Shown here in pieces: positions 1 to 13,000 of a DNA stretch of 64,000 nucleotides. Under the pieces are notes generated by a model. It was not told where the DNA came from and did not search any database. It saw only the letters and a program-made list of their open reading frames with translations. The stretch lies in contig NMRA01000761.1 of NCBI GenBank assembly GCA_002633005.1, positions 68,015-132,014 on the forward strand, given 5' to 3'. A program made the position numbers and the translations under genes. This stretch comes from Phoronis australis. Lineage: Eukaryota; Phoronida; Phoronidae. Within the stretch, counting starts at the first letter, position 1. Each line of letters opens with the position of its first letter.

Positions 1-500
1 AAGTAGATTAGTCATTCAATTAAGCAAGCTAGGTGACTCCATGAAATGTTTGTTATTTAAAGTTTTTTGCAGATTTTGTTAATTATAATTTAAACTTTTG
101 TAGTGTCTTACGAAGTTATACATATAGTGTTGACTGCCTCTAAAGTTCTGTATTGGGCTTGACGTTGGTTAATCAGGCACTGCTTTAGGGTTGAGGGCTG
201 AAATACCAAGCCAGGACAAAAGTTCAAACCTGACGCAGCACTTTCTAAACTCGGGACGCGCATTTTCCAAACTCGAGGCAGCAAAATCCAAACTCGTTAC
301 AGCATCGAGTTAAAACAGGCTGTGGAGAACACTGGGTTCTTGCACAGGATCTTGTAACGGGAATTTTTGCAGCATTCTTTGCTAAGAGAGCAAATTTTGC
401 ACCAGTTTTAATTAAAAATTAATGTTTATTATACTCCACTACGTTTGAAGGCTATTCTTTTATACTGTCGCAATGATCAAGTGCACACTAAAAAGTATTG

Positions 501-563
501 TTCACTAGTAATTAGTCACTAGTTACGAGCCATTAGTCACTAGTCGCTGGTCACTAGTCACTG
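501..563. repeat. Short degenerate tandem array of TCACTAGT
   Basis: The octamer-like unit (t)CACTAGT or close variants recurs about six times in 63 bases (TTCACTAGTA, AGTCACTAGT, AGTCACTAGTCG, GGTCACTAGTCACT). CACTAGTG-like units are nearly self-complementary, so the stretch could form local hairpins. No function is implied. Confidence 0.6.
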
Positions 564-2344
564 TTCTGGCAGTGTTGTGGATCACAGTGAATAACATCAA
601 TGAGCTTGCAGTTTGATTTGCCCTTGTGCAAAAGTAGAACATTTTAAACTGAAAATAATCCTTTACTTAGTTTGAAGAATAATATGAAAAAGTTTCATAC
701 GAATCCAATCGGCCATTTTTGTGTATTTTGTTTCGAATTTAATCAAATTAAGACATTTTAGATAGGGCCCTACATAACCTTCAAGGAACTGCCATTTCAA
801 ACCAGGTCAACAAATTTAAAATTTTTGTTGATAAATTGATCCAAAAAAGTTCCACTTCGATTAGGCACCATATTGATTAATTATATTAGAGGACTCTTGA
901 CATGTAGTCTCGTGTATTAAAACGTGAAATTTTATTCTCACAAGCTTGTTTTAATTCTCAAAACTAAAAGCAAGATTGTGAAATCGAAAAGGTTTTTCAC
1001 ATGTTTGAATTAAAGTTAAAATTAAAACAGATAGTTACTGGTTTTTCCTGTGCTTCTTGTTTCAGAGCATCAGTGGCAGAAGTCGTGGCATTTTGCTCTT
1101 TAGCTTGTGCTAAATTTGGACCCTCAATCTACACTCTGTAGGTGATGTTGGTAATGGTCAAATATAACTGAGTACAGTTTGCACTATTCTGCAATTTCCA
1201 TTCATTTCAGCAAGCTAGGCTGTTGACATTTCTATCCAGACACTGGAATACTGGAGAGCTCTCCTTAGTTGCTAACAGCGGCATGGATAACAAGTGTTGA
1301 GAGTGCATTTAATTGACTGGTTAATGATTTCACAAAACCAAGTCTGGCACCCTCTGTTTCAGATTATTGATATTTCACCATCTTGTTAAAGCTAGGAGCA
1401 TGCAATATGATGTGGACAGAGAATAGTGGTAACTTTGTACCATGCATAACTGGTTGTAAGTTTTTTTAACTCAGCCATCCAGAGATTAGATTTGTCATGA
1501 AAGTGACAAGTCCTAAAATCATGAAGATGGTCCTCTTTTGAACAAGTGTTATTTTTTGCACTTTAGAAGTTGAAAACGTTTGTGTGAATTCCAAGTTGAA
1601 GAAAATGAATGTAAATTTATCGGAATTTTTTAAAGTTTCCTTAAAACTAATATATTGTATACATTTCACCTTTTGATCTGATTTAGTCCGTTTGCATGCC
1701 AGATTATTTTTTGATAATATTCTAATTTGGTATGGTTGTTCTTTGTTTATTGACCATTTTTCAATAGAGTGGCGATATGATGAAATGCGCCTTGTTGGCT
1801 ATCACTAGATGGCAATAGAATAGAAGGTAGCCAGCGTTTTTCATTCTTGTAGCGGAATTTTATGTTTTTTAAATTTATTGCTACTTCTCGTCACCATCTG
1901 TTATGTAAATGTCTACTGTTTCCTAAATATCCGCGAGAGAAACAAAGTGCCATTCGTCCCTGTTACATCCATCCCTCTTGAACTCCAGAATTTGAAATTG
2001 GGTCTAGCGACATGCTTTTGGTGCTCTCACTTCTCTAAAGAGAATATTTCCTATTCGATCGACCCTCATGTAGCTGTCTTCCAAGTGCAAATATTGATAT
2101 TTGTTAATTTAGCAAAACAGGACTGCTATATGTGAAGCTAACTGGCGGGTAACCTTGTTTACTTAATTAATTTAATGTCCATTTTAAGTCTTATTTCTTG
2201 CTAAATACCCTCTGCAAACTTGATTTTCAGTTTTTTATTTAACNACTTCTTGACAATCAATAGAAAAGGCTAGTGTTTACTAGATTGAGTTGTACTGTGT
2301 AGATGTTGTAAACATCATATTGATAAATGGGCAATTCCATGAAA

Positions 2345-3051
2345 AGGTCAACCTCGAGACAAAAAAGTAAAATTGTGGCTACACTAACATCTGTGGTCTC
2401 ATCTGAAAGCCCATTCTCTCTAGTTTGAGGACTCTTATTTGATTGTCGTATAACTCTCAATTTGTTGCCTAAATGGACCCATTTTTGTGGGTCACTTCAC
2501 TCGTTGCTAATTTTTGTCATGAAAAAGCTAAGTATGGGTATTTCTCTATACTGTCAAATTTGTGAAATCGCATGAACAAACATTATAAAAAATAAAATTT
2601 CAACTCTGTCACACCATTCAACTCTTGGGGTCAACGGTCAAGTCCTGGATATTATGGTGCCGTACGTCCTTCACAAAAAAGTTTTAAAACGTTTCGTNAG
2701 GTCAACCTCGAGGCAAAAAAGTAAAATTGTGGCTACACTAACATCTGTGGTCTCATCTGAAAGCCCATTCTCTCTAGTTTGAGGACTCATATTTGATTGT
2801 CCTATAACTCTCAATTTGTTGCCTAAATGGACCCATTTTTGTGGGTCACTTCACTCGTTGCTAATTTTTGTCATGAAAAAGCTAAGTATGGGTATTTCTC
2901 TATACTGTCAAATTTGTGAAATCGCATGAACAAACATTATAAAAAATAAAATTTCAACTCTGTCACACCATTCAACTCTTGGGGTCAACGGTCAAGTCCT
3001 GGATATTATGGTGCCGTACGTCCTTCACAAAAAAGTTTTAAAACGTTTCGT
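2345..3051. repeat. 353-bp direct duplication flanking an N gap
   Basis: Bases 2345-2697 and 2699-3051 are collinear at a constant offset of 354 with only about three substitutions and no indels. They are separated by a single N at 2698. A near-perfect copy ending exactly at an N is the signature of overlapping contig ends, or two haplotypes, left unmerged in the assembly. A real tandem duplication is the alternative. Confidence 0.9.
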
Positions 3052-6000
3052 TACGTTGAAATTCTTCAATCAAAATTCAAATAATTTTAGATTCTCTTTT
3101 AAGTTGTTACTCAATTCTATTGACCAAAAGTTTTAGGTCCCAGGGATTATTCGTTAAGTCAGAAATTGCTTGACAGATGTACAGCAAATTTGTACGTCTG
3201 TCACATACCTCCGTCACAACCATGAAATTACAATTTTTCAACCAATAAAAATAAACTTAGGTCATACTTTTACTTTCTAAACTTTCAGAAGATGAAATAT
3301 ATCTCACACCTAAGAACCTTGAAATGATAAAATATCACCTAAAAGGCAGCTTTAAAATTATGCAAAGAAGTTGCTACAGGTTTAAACTAAATGCGCAATT
3401 GGACTTTTTCAGTTTCAAAAGTATTTGCCGAAAAAATATAATTACTATGTCATATAGTTATTCTTAGTAGAATTCAACTTATAAAAATCAGACAATTGGA
3501 CCACATTATCAAATGTAAATAAAACAAAATGTTAATTTAATGAACTTATTGTTTTTCTGTTGGTACCCTATGTTTTGTAAAGAAATGCTTAGCTTTTGGG
3601 AAATTCAAGATGTGGTTGGTGAGCACTCTCCTGGTGGAGTACAGTAAATTCGCGAGTGCAGTGCTTAATTTGATTGGGGTCATTCATTTGAGTTACCTAA
3701 ATCTTTAATTCATGCTGTTGTTCCTGAAAAAAGCAGCTTTACTTATCTAAAACAGAAAAGATATTGCCAAGGAAAATTTCGACGCATGGTTTTCAGGCGA
3801 CCAATTTTTGGGCCTTGCTGATGTTTCAATGTGGGTCATCAATAAGTCAAGCTAAACAACTTCCCCGGCCAGCAAAATCGGCAAAAAACCTAATTCAAAT
3901 CAACGAAAATGTTTCGTTATGAATGCATACAATATAAGTACACTGAGAGATAACTCACTGGTCTTTACAGGAAATTGCGACCTAGTACCGAGTATGTGTT
4001 TTACTGAGACAATCGTCTGCTCGCAACATTCCTCAGCTGTCCCTGCCGGTCGTAGTGTAAAATCTGTTTTTGCAATACAGTCCTCACTTCAAGTTCTGCA
4101 AATCAGCACAGTTTCCACCGTTATTTTTGAATGCTGTGATCAACATGGGGAGATGTCTCTATTACTTTTTACAGTCCAGAAGCTAAGAAACAAAAATAGA
4201 GAAGAAAACTAAGAATTTCGTTGAAGCTAAAACAGGCTCCTGCTGAACAACTGTTCAGGGAATCTTTCAATTTTTTAATTCCCGGATGGATTGTTTCCAA
4301 GTTGCTGACAAACTTTTGATATTATTGAATGGTTCAGTACTTTAACTTGTATATTTCACGAACTGAAAATTTATTAATTTTGTGCAAGATACCTAGAATT
4401 ACCATGTAAGTTATTCAATTTGACGTCCTTTAAATCACCATAATACGTTGGTTGAGGAAAAAAGATAAAGTAGTTTTTTTGAAAATGAAATAAGGAAATT
4501 ACGAGATTTCTCGAAGTTTAGCCAAATGTTATAGCCTATAGTTACTTAATAGATAACTAGATATCGTTTTTGAATATCAAATCAATCTTGAGAGTATTTA
4601 GCAATAAGGAGCCGGAAATTGACGTAATAATAACACATCTATTTTTAGTTTCTCCCTAGTAAGCTCTTCATTTGCTGTCAGCTTATGTTTTGTGGAGGTT
4701 CTTGCCTGCGAAATGTTGATAACTTTCAGGAACTGCTGGACATTTTTTCGTAATTGTTGGAGTCCATTCTGAGATTACGTGACTTTATGACGGCCTTGAG
4801 GCATGAAACACATGCGTGACTGGTCGTTGTGTTCTTCACATGTCTACGAGCATACTGAGGTGTAACAATGTAGACTCACCAGCTGTGATCTTCGCAGTAC
4901 ACTTCCTTTGGAAAGTGGCGATGGTTACCCATTGAACAAGCATGCGTAACCTTAAGAGGCGGATACGTAATGTGAAAAGAAATATCTGATCATGCAAAAT
5001 ATAGCCAAAAAACTAAGACAATTAAATTATCAAACAGGTGACAAAAACAAAGATTTTGCCATACGCATACGCAATAAAGACTGTATGATGCCAACTTCCA
5101 CTATCGGGAAGAATTGTTTTACTTATCCACAAAATGTTTACGACCACTTATCTAATACATGTTGTTTATGGGCGTGATGTTTGGCAAAACATGCAAAAAA
5201 CCCGAATGTTTCTAGTCCTCTGTCAGATTGCATGCTATTGTTCCGTATAAAGTGGTAAATTTTTGGAAAAATTATAATTCTAGTGTCATTTTGAAGAAAT
5301 AACCCAAAATTACAAGTGGTTATACAGGTCTATACTCGTTATATTTATTATTTGGTGGAAAAAAGTTAACCGCTGGGTCAAAAAATGTCTTTGAAAAAGT
5401 AAGCACCATTATGCTCATCGGTGACATTAGGGTGTGTTTCATACTTCCACAGCTGGCCACTACATGGGCAAGAGACTTATTGCGTGCATATTAGGTGAAT
5501 CTCATTGACACTCCATATGCTAGTTACCTAGCCATGATTTATTGATGCATTACCTGACGTGACATTTGAAATTTCTGGAGTTTATTATTTTGCTATAATT
5601 AATGAAGATAACTTTTCTCTATGTCTATTTCTCATTAACTAGTCTAGTTTCTGGAAAGTTCACCAGTTGAGCCAGTAGGATGCGAGTAGCCCTCGGGGAC
5701 GCTGCAGATCCGTCACGTCATCAGAAGTCAGATTTTCCGTTTTTTATATTAGCGACTGAAATAGGAGCGTTCTATTGATGTTAAAGGTCTTTAGTCTCGT
5801 GTTACGTGCTTAGGAGTATGATGAAGGTTTTTTCTTTTTGTGCCAGAGATAGGTGATTTGTTCAGAAGCGCTCCTGTTTTGGTAAATCAGTAAATACCAT
5901 GCTGCTTGATTTCTGCTGTTGATCACAAGATTTTGCTCTGCTGAATTTATGGGTGTGACATATGGTAAAGCTTTGTTGAAATTGATCAAGATTTAGTCCA

Positions 6001-6848
6001 GGGAATTGAGTGATTCCTGTTACATAACAGGAATGTTTGTTGTTTTTGGAAATTCCAGATGTTGTCATTCCTGAGCAACTGGACCATGATAGAATGTCCT
6101 ATTGACTATCATCACAGAGAAGACAACCGTGAATTATGAACACTTTTAACTGTAGAATGAAACTGATTTGAATTGTGTTTAAGAAAAACTGGGGTTAACA
6201 TACATGTGGACTCAATATCTAGTACCTATTACAAATTCAAATGTGAATATATAGCTTATTAAGCAAAGGCAATATTTAGGTAGCTATGGTTTCTGATGTT
6301 TGAAACAAGTGATACCTACCAGCGCTCGATTCCTACCAGCCCTCGGCAATATAAAAATTACCAGGTTGTCATTTGCAACCTGAACAAAATCACAGCGTGC
6401 AATTCTGAAATCAAGCTCGCACACACTGATACTAGGTGAGATCACGCAACCTTGTCATCAAAACAAAAAATGCTTTCAGTGTGATTTTCCGTGTTGCGGT
6501 GCCTGTATTTTCCAATTTCTAAAAAATGCTGTTGTGGCGTTTTTGGGCAGTGCTGGGGTTGAGCATGCCCATGTGACATGTATGCAACTAATGTGAGTTG
6601 AGTGGATGAATGGCTTTAAAATGTACATGCCCTGGATGAGATGGAAGTTGTGAGCACCCACATAGCAGTGCATGAGACGATGGTGGGGAAGAAAATGTCT
6701 GGCGATGTTTCACTGTGGCGACGTCATTGCCCTCATGCATAAAAAGACATGCCAGTGTTTGTACTATATGTAGGATTCTATGTTTGAACTAATTGGCTGT
6801 TTAAAACTTAAGATATATAGATCTATCATCACCTTTGTTTTGTTCTAG

Positions 6849-6872
6849 CTCCAATGATTTAAGACGGCACCA
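6849..6872 (+). promoter_or_regulatory. 5' UTR end with a two-codon upstream ORF
   Basis: The exon containing the GPSM start codon begins after the acceptor at 6848. Its 24-base leader contains ATG ATT TAA at 6854-6862, a complete two-codon upstream ORF ending 10 bases before the main ATG at 6873. The main ATG context is CACCAATGG, with G at +4 but C at -3. A minimal uORF so close to the start could modestly reduce initiation or force leaky scanning; this is inference. Confidence 0.55.
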
Positions 6873-7093
6873 ATGGAAGGATCTTGTTTGGAGCTCGCCC
6901 TAGAGGGGGAGCGACTGTGCCGGGCTGGTGACTGCCGTGCAGGTGTGCAGTATTTTGAAGCGGCCGTTCAGGTTGGCACGGATGACCTCAAGACACTCAG
7001 CGTCATCTACAGCCAACTAGGCAATGCCTACTTCTACCTGCAAGACTATAGCAAGGCGTTAGAGTTTCACAGACATGACTTGACATTAACACG
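6873..7093 (+). CDS. GPSM2: GPSM exon 1 (coding): TPR1-TPR2
   Basis: Residues 1-73 plus two bases of codon 74. It opens MEGSCLELALEGERLC, nearly the same as the N-terminal TPR of vertebrate LGN, which fixes the start codon. It contains TPR1 (about 8-41) and most of TPR2, with SQLGNAYFYLQDYSKALEF. The donor is ACG|GTATGT at 7094. Reading past the donor runs into unrelated codons and a stop at 7155-7157, so the exon ends here. In known structures these first TPRs form part of the groove that binds NuMA and Inscuteable. Confidence 0.95.
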
Positions 7094-10000
7094 GTATGTT
7101 TTAGTTTGTCCACACAGGATGTCAGTGCAAAACAAGTATGACATTCACCTTGATTAAGGTTATAGAGGAGGTTATTGTTAGTCTACATTTAGCCAAATAT
7201 CTATGAAACCATAGGCATTGGCTTTGTTGAGAGTGTGTAGACTAGTGTATAACTTTGTATGTTAACCTCATCTTTGAATTGCCCACTTGCATAACCACGT
7301 TTCATTAAAATTTAACAAAAAAGAATGGTTCATTCATAGCAAACAAATGGTATCTATGACATGGCGAAATTTCACTATTTTAATGTTCAAGATGAAATTT
7401 CAAAACTGTTACAGTTTTCTAAAACAATTTATATTCATATTCCGTAACTTTGAGTTTTATTTTGTAAAAATCATATTAATGCATATTTTTGTTGCCCCTT
7501 TTGCAAAAATGGAACGTTTTAATGCTAACAGATATTTGGAAAATTTTGCATCAAGCATGTCATACCGCAAACGTTCGGGTTAACGCCCATGCTCAGTTAA
7601 CCGCCCACCCCCTACTTTAGGTGGAGTTTCAATTTAACCGCCGACTGCTCGGTTAACTGCCCCTCTGCATTTTTCAAGATTTCCAGTTAAGCGCCCACCT
7701 CTCAGTTAAGCGCTTATGCTCGACTTTTTAAGATTGAAGATTTAGTGCCCAGCGTTAGGAAACGTGCGATTCCCGACTTTTAGATACAGATGATGATCAC
7801 AATGAGCGCAACGACGCTGGGCTTTCGGATGGCGGTTTGGCAATGTGAATAAGAATACAAGTAACGAATTATTGTCCCGGGTCATAGAATTGCTTCAAGA
7901 TATATTACTTGAACGTTTTTGTCATTTTTATGCGCCCACATATTTATATGTGGACGCATTATGCTGTCATCTCCGTCCGTCCGGGCGGCGTACGTTCGGC
8001 GTCCGGCATCCGCTGCTTTATCTCCAAAACCTTTTGACGTACGTTCATGAAATTTGGCACATATGTTTCATTCATGAACGGGACGGCATGTGCGAACTTT
8101 CGGATGGATTACCGGTGTGCCCCCTAGTGGCAATTTTAGTTTTTTACGCTTATCTTCAAAAGTCCTGAACGCATTTTCATGAAATTTGGTATGTAGGCAG
8201 CTATTAGTGAGATGAAGCTATCCTCCCGTTTTCAGATGGACTCGACGTAGTTTGCGCCACCTAGTGGCCATTTTTAGTGTTTTCGAGTCGGTTTTTTTGC
8301 GTCCACCCCTCTATCAAACAAACCGCTCAAAGGATGATTGTGAAAATTGGCATGTATGCTCTTACTATGAAGATGACGGTTGACGCTGAATTTCCCGTGA
8401 CTTTGATTACTGTGGCGCCTCCTAATGGCAGTTTTTTTTTTGCGCCCATGTCTGTATCTCCTAAACCGTTTGCAGGATCNTCGATTTCTGAGTTCAAAGG
8501 TTGGCAACACGTTGTTGTATGTTTGTGTATCATCTTGAAGCACTAAAAAACTTTTATTTTGTTTTTCTCTTGTTGCATCTCAGTCAAACTGGCGTTAGCA
8601 GATTTAACTAATGTCGCTGGTGGTTCTTTACTATGATTTCTTGCGTCAACCCTCGCCTGACTGTGTGAATTATCGCTTCCATATCCCCTTTTTGGTCATC
8701 CAGAATAATTTTGTTTGTACATTGGCCAGTTTCAGCCTGAATAAAATTCTTACCATTCGAGCCTGAAATATCTACGACGCAGACTGGCAGAAAATTGGCA
8801 ATAGTTGGTAGGAGGTGCACGCAGCTAGCTACGGACATGGCACATGGGGCCTAGGGAACATCGAGCCGTAAAATATCGAAGTAGACTTAACATCGCAGTT
8901 TTGGGGGACATTGGAATGGAGGAATATCGTAAAGCACTGGGTCTTTCCTAACAACAGCTTAGAAGTCGAGCGTCACGCCGGTTTCTTTTACTTAGGACTG
9001 TCGCTGTTTTCTTTTGATGTGTGACTTTGTAGCGGTGCACGTGCGTAAGTTCCCACACTGTGTGCATGTTACCTTGACACCAACACATGATTGACAGGTT
9101 ATTCATACATAGGCCCTACGTGCGTGCTGAATCCCGTCGCTATCTTTGGCCATTAAAAATGAGACGCATATTGAAAGAAGCCGTCATTGATGGCCTTTCC
9201 AAATCAAGATTGTCTGCCTGGACATTGCGCGCCAACAGTGGGACTGACCAATGCCGCAGTGCGATAGTGTATGTGATATATAATCTGGACATCTGGCATG
9301 TAAAATAAGCGTGTTTTCCACCACAAAGTTGGGTAAGGTGGTCGTTTAAGAATGAATTGAAACATCGCTGTTATGTGACGTTTTATCACATATTTATGCC
9401 GTGGTTCGAAATTTTCTTCTTGTTTTGTTGACGACTGGCTCGTGTCCCCCCTCCCTGATTCTTGTCGTACTTCTTTGCCGAGCATGTTTCGCGCAACGGT
9501 AATTGAAAATGTTATTGAGTCACGAAGTGTTGACTATAAACATCCCAACCACAAAAAAACAACTGAATTAGTTTTTCAAACTTTATTACAACTAATTTTG
9601 AAACTGCTCTCTGACTCGGAACTTGAGAGCTACCACGGGACTGTTACCTTGATGTCAGCTGTGACCTCTGTAACAAGTGATGCTTGCACGCACACTTTTT
9701 TGGTGCCATTGCTTGTAATCCAAGTGGAGTGCTGCGTGGTCACTGGTCATCTGCGCACTACAGTTCTAACAAACTAACAATACCGCAGGATGGCACGGGT
9801 CTATTACTCAGCAATTTTGTAAATTTGTGAATGACTAATCTGAGGGCAACAGAACCTTTGTTGGGATCATCCACTGTTATGAAGTTTTTACTGTCATTGG
9901 GCGACGTGACGATAAAGCTCTTTGAAAAGTACTACATGTTCCGAGTACGTGTGTCATGTGGGTACTTAAATCACGAGGTAAGATTAACCGCCCAGGTGGT

Positions 10001-13000
10001 GGTTGTCTGTCGTAATAAGCGCCCATGTTCGGTTAACCGCCACCCTGGATTTCTTGAAATTTCACGTTTATGCGCCCATGTCTGGTTAACCGCCCTCCCC
10101 CGATTGTTTTGGGTTTGCCAATTTAACCGCCCAGGGCGTTTACCTGAACGTTAACGGTATGAGGTTTCAACAATAGTCACTTTCAGGAGTCCCACATTTT
10201 GCTTATCATTTTTCTGTGACGAATAACAGGAATCTATCTGATTTTCAAACACCAGTAGTCCAGGACCCTTGTTAACGACTACTGCCGAAATTTCGTACGT
10301 AAAGTCTCACCAAATTAGAAAAAAAACATGGCTGACTAGTGAAATTTGATTTTACTAATTTTTCTATGAAAGATATGTTGTCCCAAATTGTAATTTTTAA
10401 AATGGCCACTCATAACCCTAAAAATGCATGAAATTCATAGACAAAAACATGCATAAATTTCTCAAACATTGTCCGATTTTGATGATTCTTTTTTCAATTT
10501 GCACAACTAAATAACTCTTTGCATATGTGATTCAATTGGCATTTGGTAAGTGACCAAAAAATTTATTTTAAACCGTAACACAGTCAACTCTCAAATGTGG
10601 ACCTTGATTGTGATTTAGCCGTGTACTTTGCAACGATAATTGAATTTCAATGAGAACTGGATTGCCAAAGTGCTTTTGTTTAATCTTGTGCGCTTAGCAT
10701 TAAAATTGATGTTTGAACAGTTTTTTCATCGACATGAAAAAATTCATCTGAGCATCTAAATGGCCCTAGTCATGTGTAGCGACTGTGCTTTAGTGTTTGC
10801 ATTAGCCTAAAAGCTTGTCTGTGGTGTGGCAATTTTCTTGTCATCAAATTACTACAATCAAATTACCAGTAAAAGATACTCATTACTCCCATCTCGCTAA
10901 GGGTCGCCTATTCATTCCTGTATCGCCAGTTGCACACAGTGGCTCGTTGTCCATTGCGTGGCTTCTCACTAATCTGCTAATGGCTTGAATCTAATGTATA
11001 GTCCTCCTCATAGCTTCAGGATTAATATTTATGCTGCAAGATATAAGGATCACGCCTGTATCGCAGTCTAAATCGGACTAATGCCGTGATACTTCTTCAG
11101 TAACAACGGTTTTTACTGCGGTGTTCCCAAGCATTACTGAGTTTGAGAACTGACATTCATGCTGAAAGATGTGAAGACCTGTGCGCATCTGTCTGAATCA
11201 ACCTAGTACTACAATACTTCGGCGTTTTTGAGGATACAAGTCTGCTGGAAGGCACAACGGACTGTTTGGGTGACTAATCTAACTAAGGTCACTATATTTT
11301 TTGTAAGAGTGGTCTTTGTTGTTATTCTCAAGTCAGTTTTTGAGGCTTTGTATTGATGCTGACAGCTGTGATGGCCTCATCTGTCACATGTCTGCTTGAG
11401 ATTTTTGCCACTGCCTTAATAGGCATCCTTCGGTCTTTGCTGTTTCCAAAGTGAAGTGTGTGAGGTTCAACAAAACTAGAAGCTGTAGGGCAATGTTTTC
11501 CCGTCAGGCTAAAATCATACTCCATCTTGGGTAACTGGCTTGTGTAGCCTTGGGTTGGGGTTGAATTAATCTTTCAAAGCATGATTTGAATTTAAAATAT
11601 CCTAATTCTCCGCTTATTTTGCACAAATATTGCCAAAACAGTATTTTCCCATTTTTTCATAAGCTAATTACTTTGCTGTAAACAATGGCAACTTGAGTTC
11701 CAATATCTACACAGCATGAACCATGCTGGTAATAGACCAGTGTTTCCGTTTTCTGGTAAATACTGGTATTTTTTCAGACTTCTTCGAGCCCCACCAGAAT
11801 TCTGTATCTCGACCACAACTAATCTATGCCCGAGGAGCCATAATTGGGCTCTCGTGCTTTTGCTCAGGTGTTTTGTACAATGGGTCCAACCATGAGGCCT
11901 GCACACGTCTGATGCACGGCAAATGACATCAGACCACCTGCAATGTTTTTTTTTTAATCTATGCCTGAACCAGTTTAAGCAGTTGCAAATTTTGAGCATT
12001 TGTTTCTCTTAAATTAATAAATTAATAAATTCATAGTAAATAATGCCTTGGAAACCCGAATCCTCTTATTTCAGATGCGGGGTATCGTAATTCATCTGAA
12101 CGACAGTAGTACGCCAAACAAATGATACTTACATTGCGTATTTCCTTTTCTTCGCTATAATACTTTCAATTCTGATTCGTCCACTAACATGTGCCCTAAT
12201 TGCACTCTTGAAGCAACACCACCCATGCTTTCTTGGAAAAGTGTAAATAACAACCAACATAAATAGAGTCCTATTTTTGAGTCTAATGCCCACTCTGTTT
12301 ATATATCACCATTTTTGTGGAAACTATAAATCAAGTGTGGTCTGATTGTTCACAAAGTTGCCATAACTAAGAATGTTCACAGAACCAGTTTTGGACATCG
12401 TATGGCAGACCGAAATTTCTTTTTTCACTATTTATGAATGATGCATAGTGTCGCACTGGTGCTTTGTCACATGTTACCGTCAGACAATATTTTGAAAAAT
12501 TGTGATCATTCACAACTGTGTTCGAAACCCTTGAAAAATAAAAAGATACCTTTTTGTCAATTATTTTTGTTAGAAATTGGTGACATTTTACTATCGTCTT
12601 CGTTTTGAGAGTTGGCTAAACTTAGTTGAAAGCATTCTGTCATAATTCCTAACTCTCAATTTCAATTCCGGTTAGAACACTGGAAGTAGTTATGAAACTT
12701 TCTAATGGAGTGTTGCTGTGTCGATTATAGCTCTGTAGCTTTTCTTTCAGTGGTACGCAAACTTCAACCTGCCTTCGTTATCTGAGCCTGAACATAATTT
12801 CAGTCTTCACAAAAATTGTAAGTGCAATTAGGTCAAGAAATATTCAGAAGAAGGAAATCTCAAATAGACATCTGTAACTTAGCTGTGGTAAAATTTCTTC
12901 AACTTTTGGAACACAATATGGCAGTAATGTAAAATTTTATTTCATCAAAATTTTCAAACAAAAAATAATTGTACTTGGTTATTTTTTAACTTTCTGTAGT

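Larger units (their letters stand above)
1..6848. other. Upstream non-coding flank / probable 5' UTR intron
   Basis: I recognise no protein-coding gene here; all open frames are under 100 codons and match nothing I know. The stretch ends in a good 3' splice site (pyrimidine-rich CCTTTGTTTTGTTCTAG, AG at 6847-6848). The region is therefore probably an intron inside the 5' UTR of the GPSM gene, with the promoter and first exon outside the window or unrecognised within it. It holds a CACTAGT-type short tandem array (501-563), a 353-bp duplication flanking an N gap (2345-3051), another single N at 2244, and a segment near 651-720 resembling a repeat seen again near 54180-54240. Confidence 0.55.

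Noticed and set aside
8274-8546. Open frames on both strands over the tandem repeat
   Set aside because: They arise from repeat units and span the N at 8480; translations match no family I know.
9442-10154. Open frames of 107-111 codons inside the intron-1 element, examined as a transposase remnant
   Set aside because: No DDE-type spacing, zinc finger or other recognisable motif; frames run through the GGTTAACC repeats.
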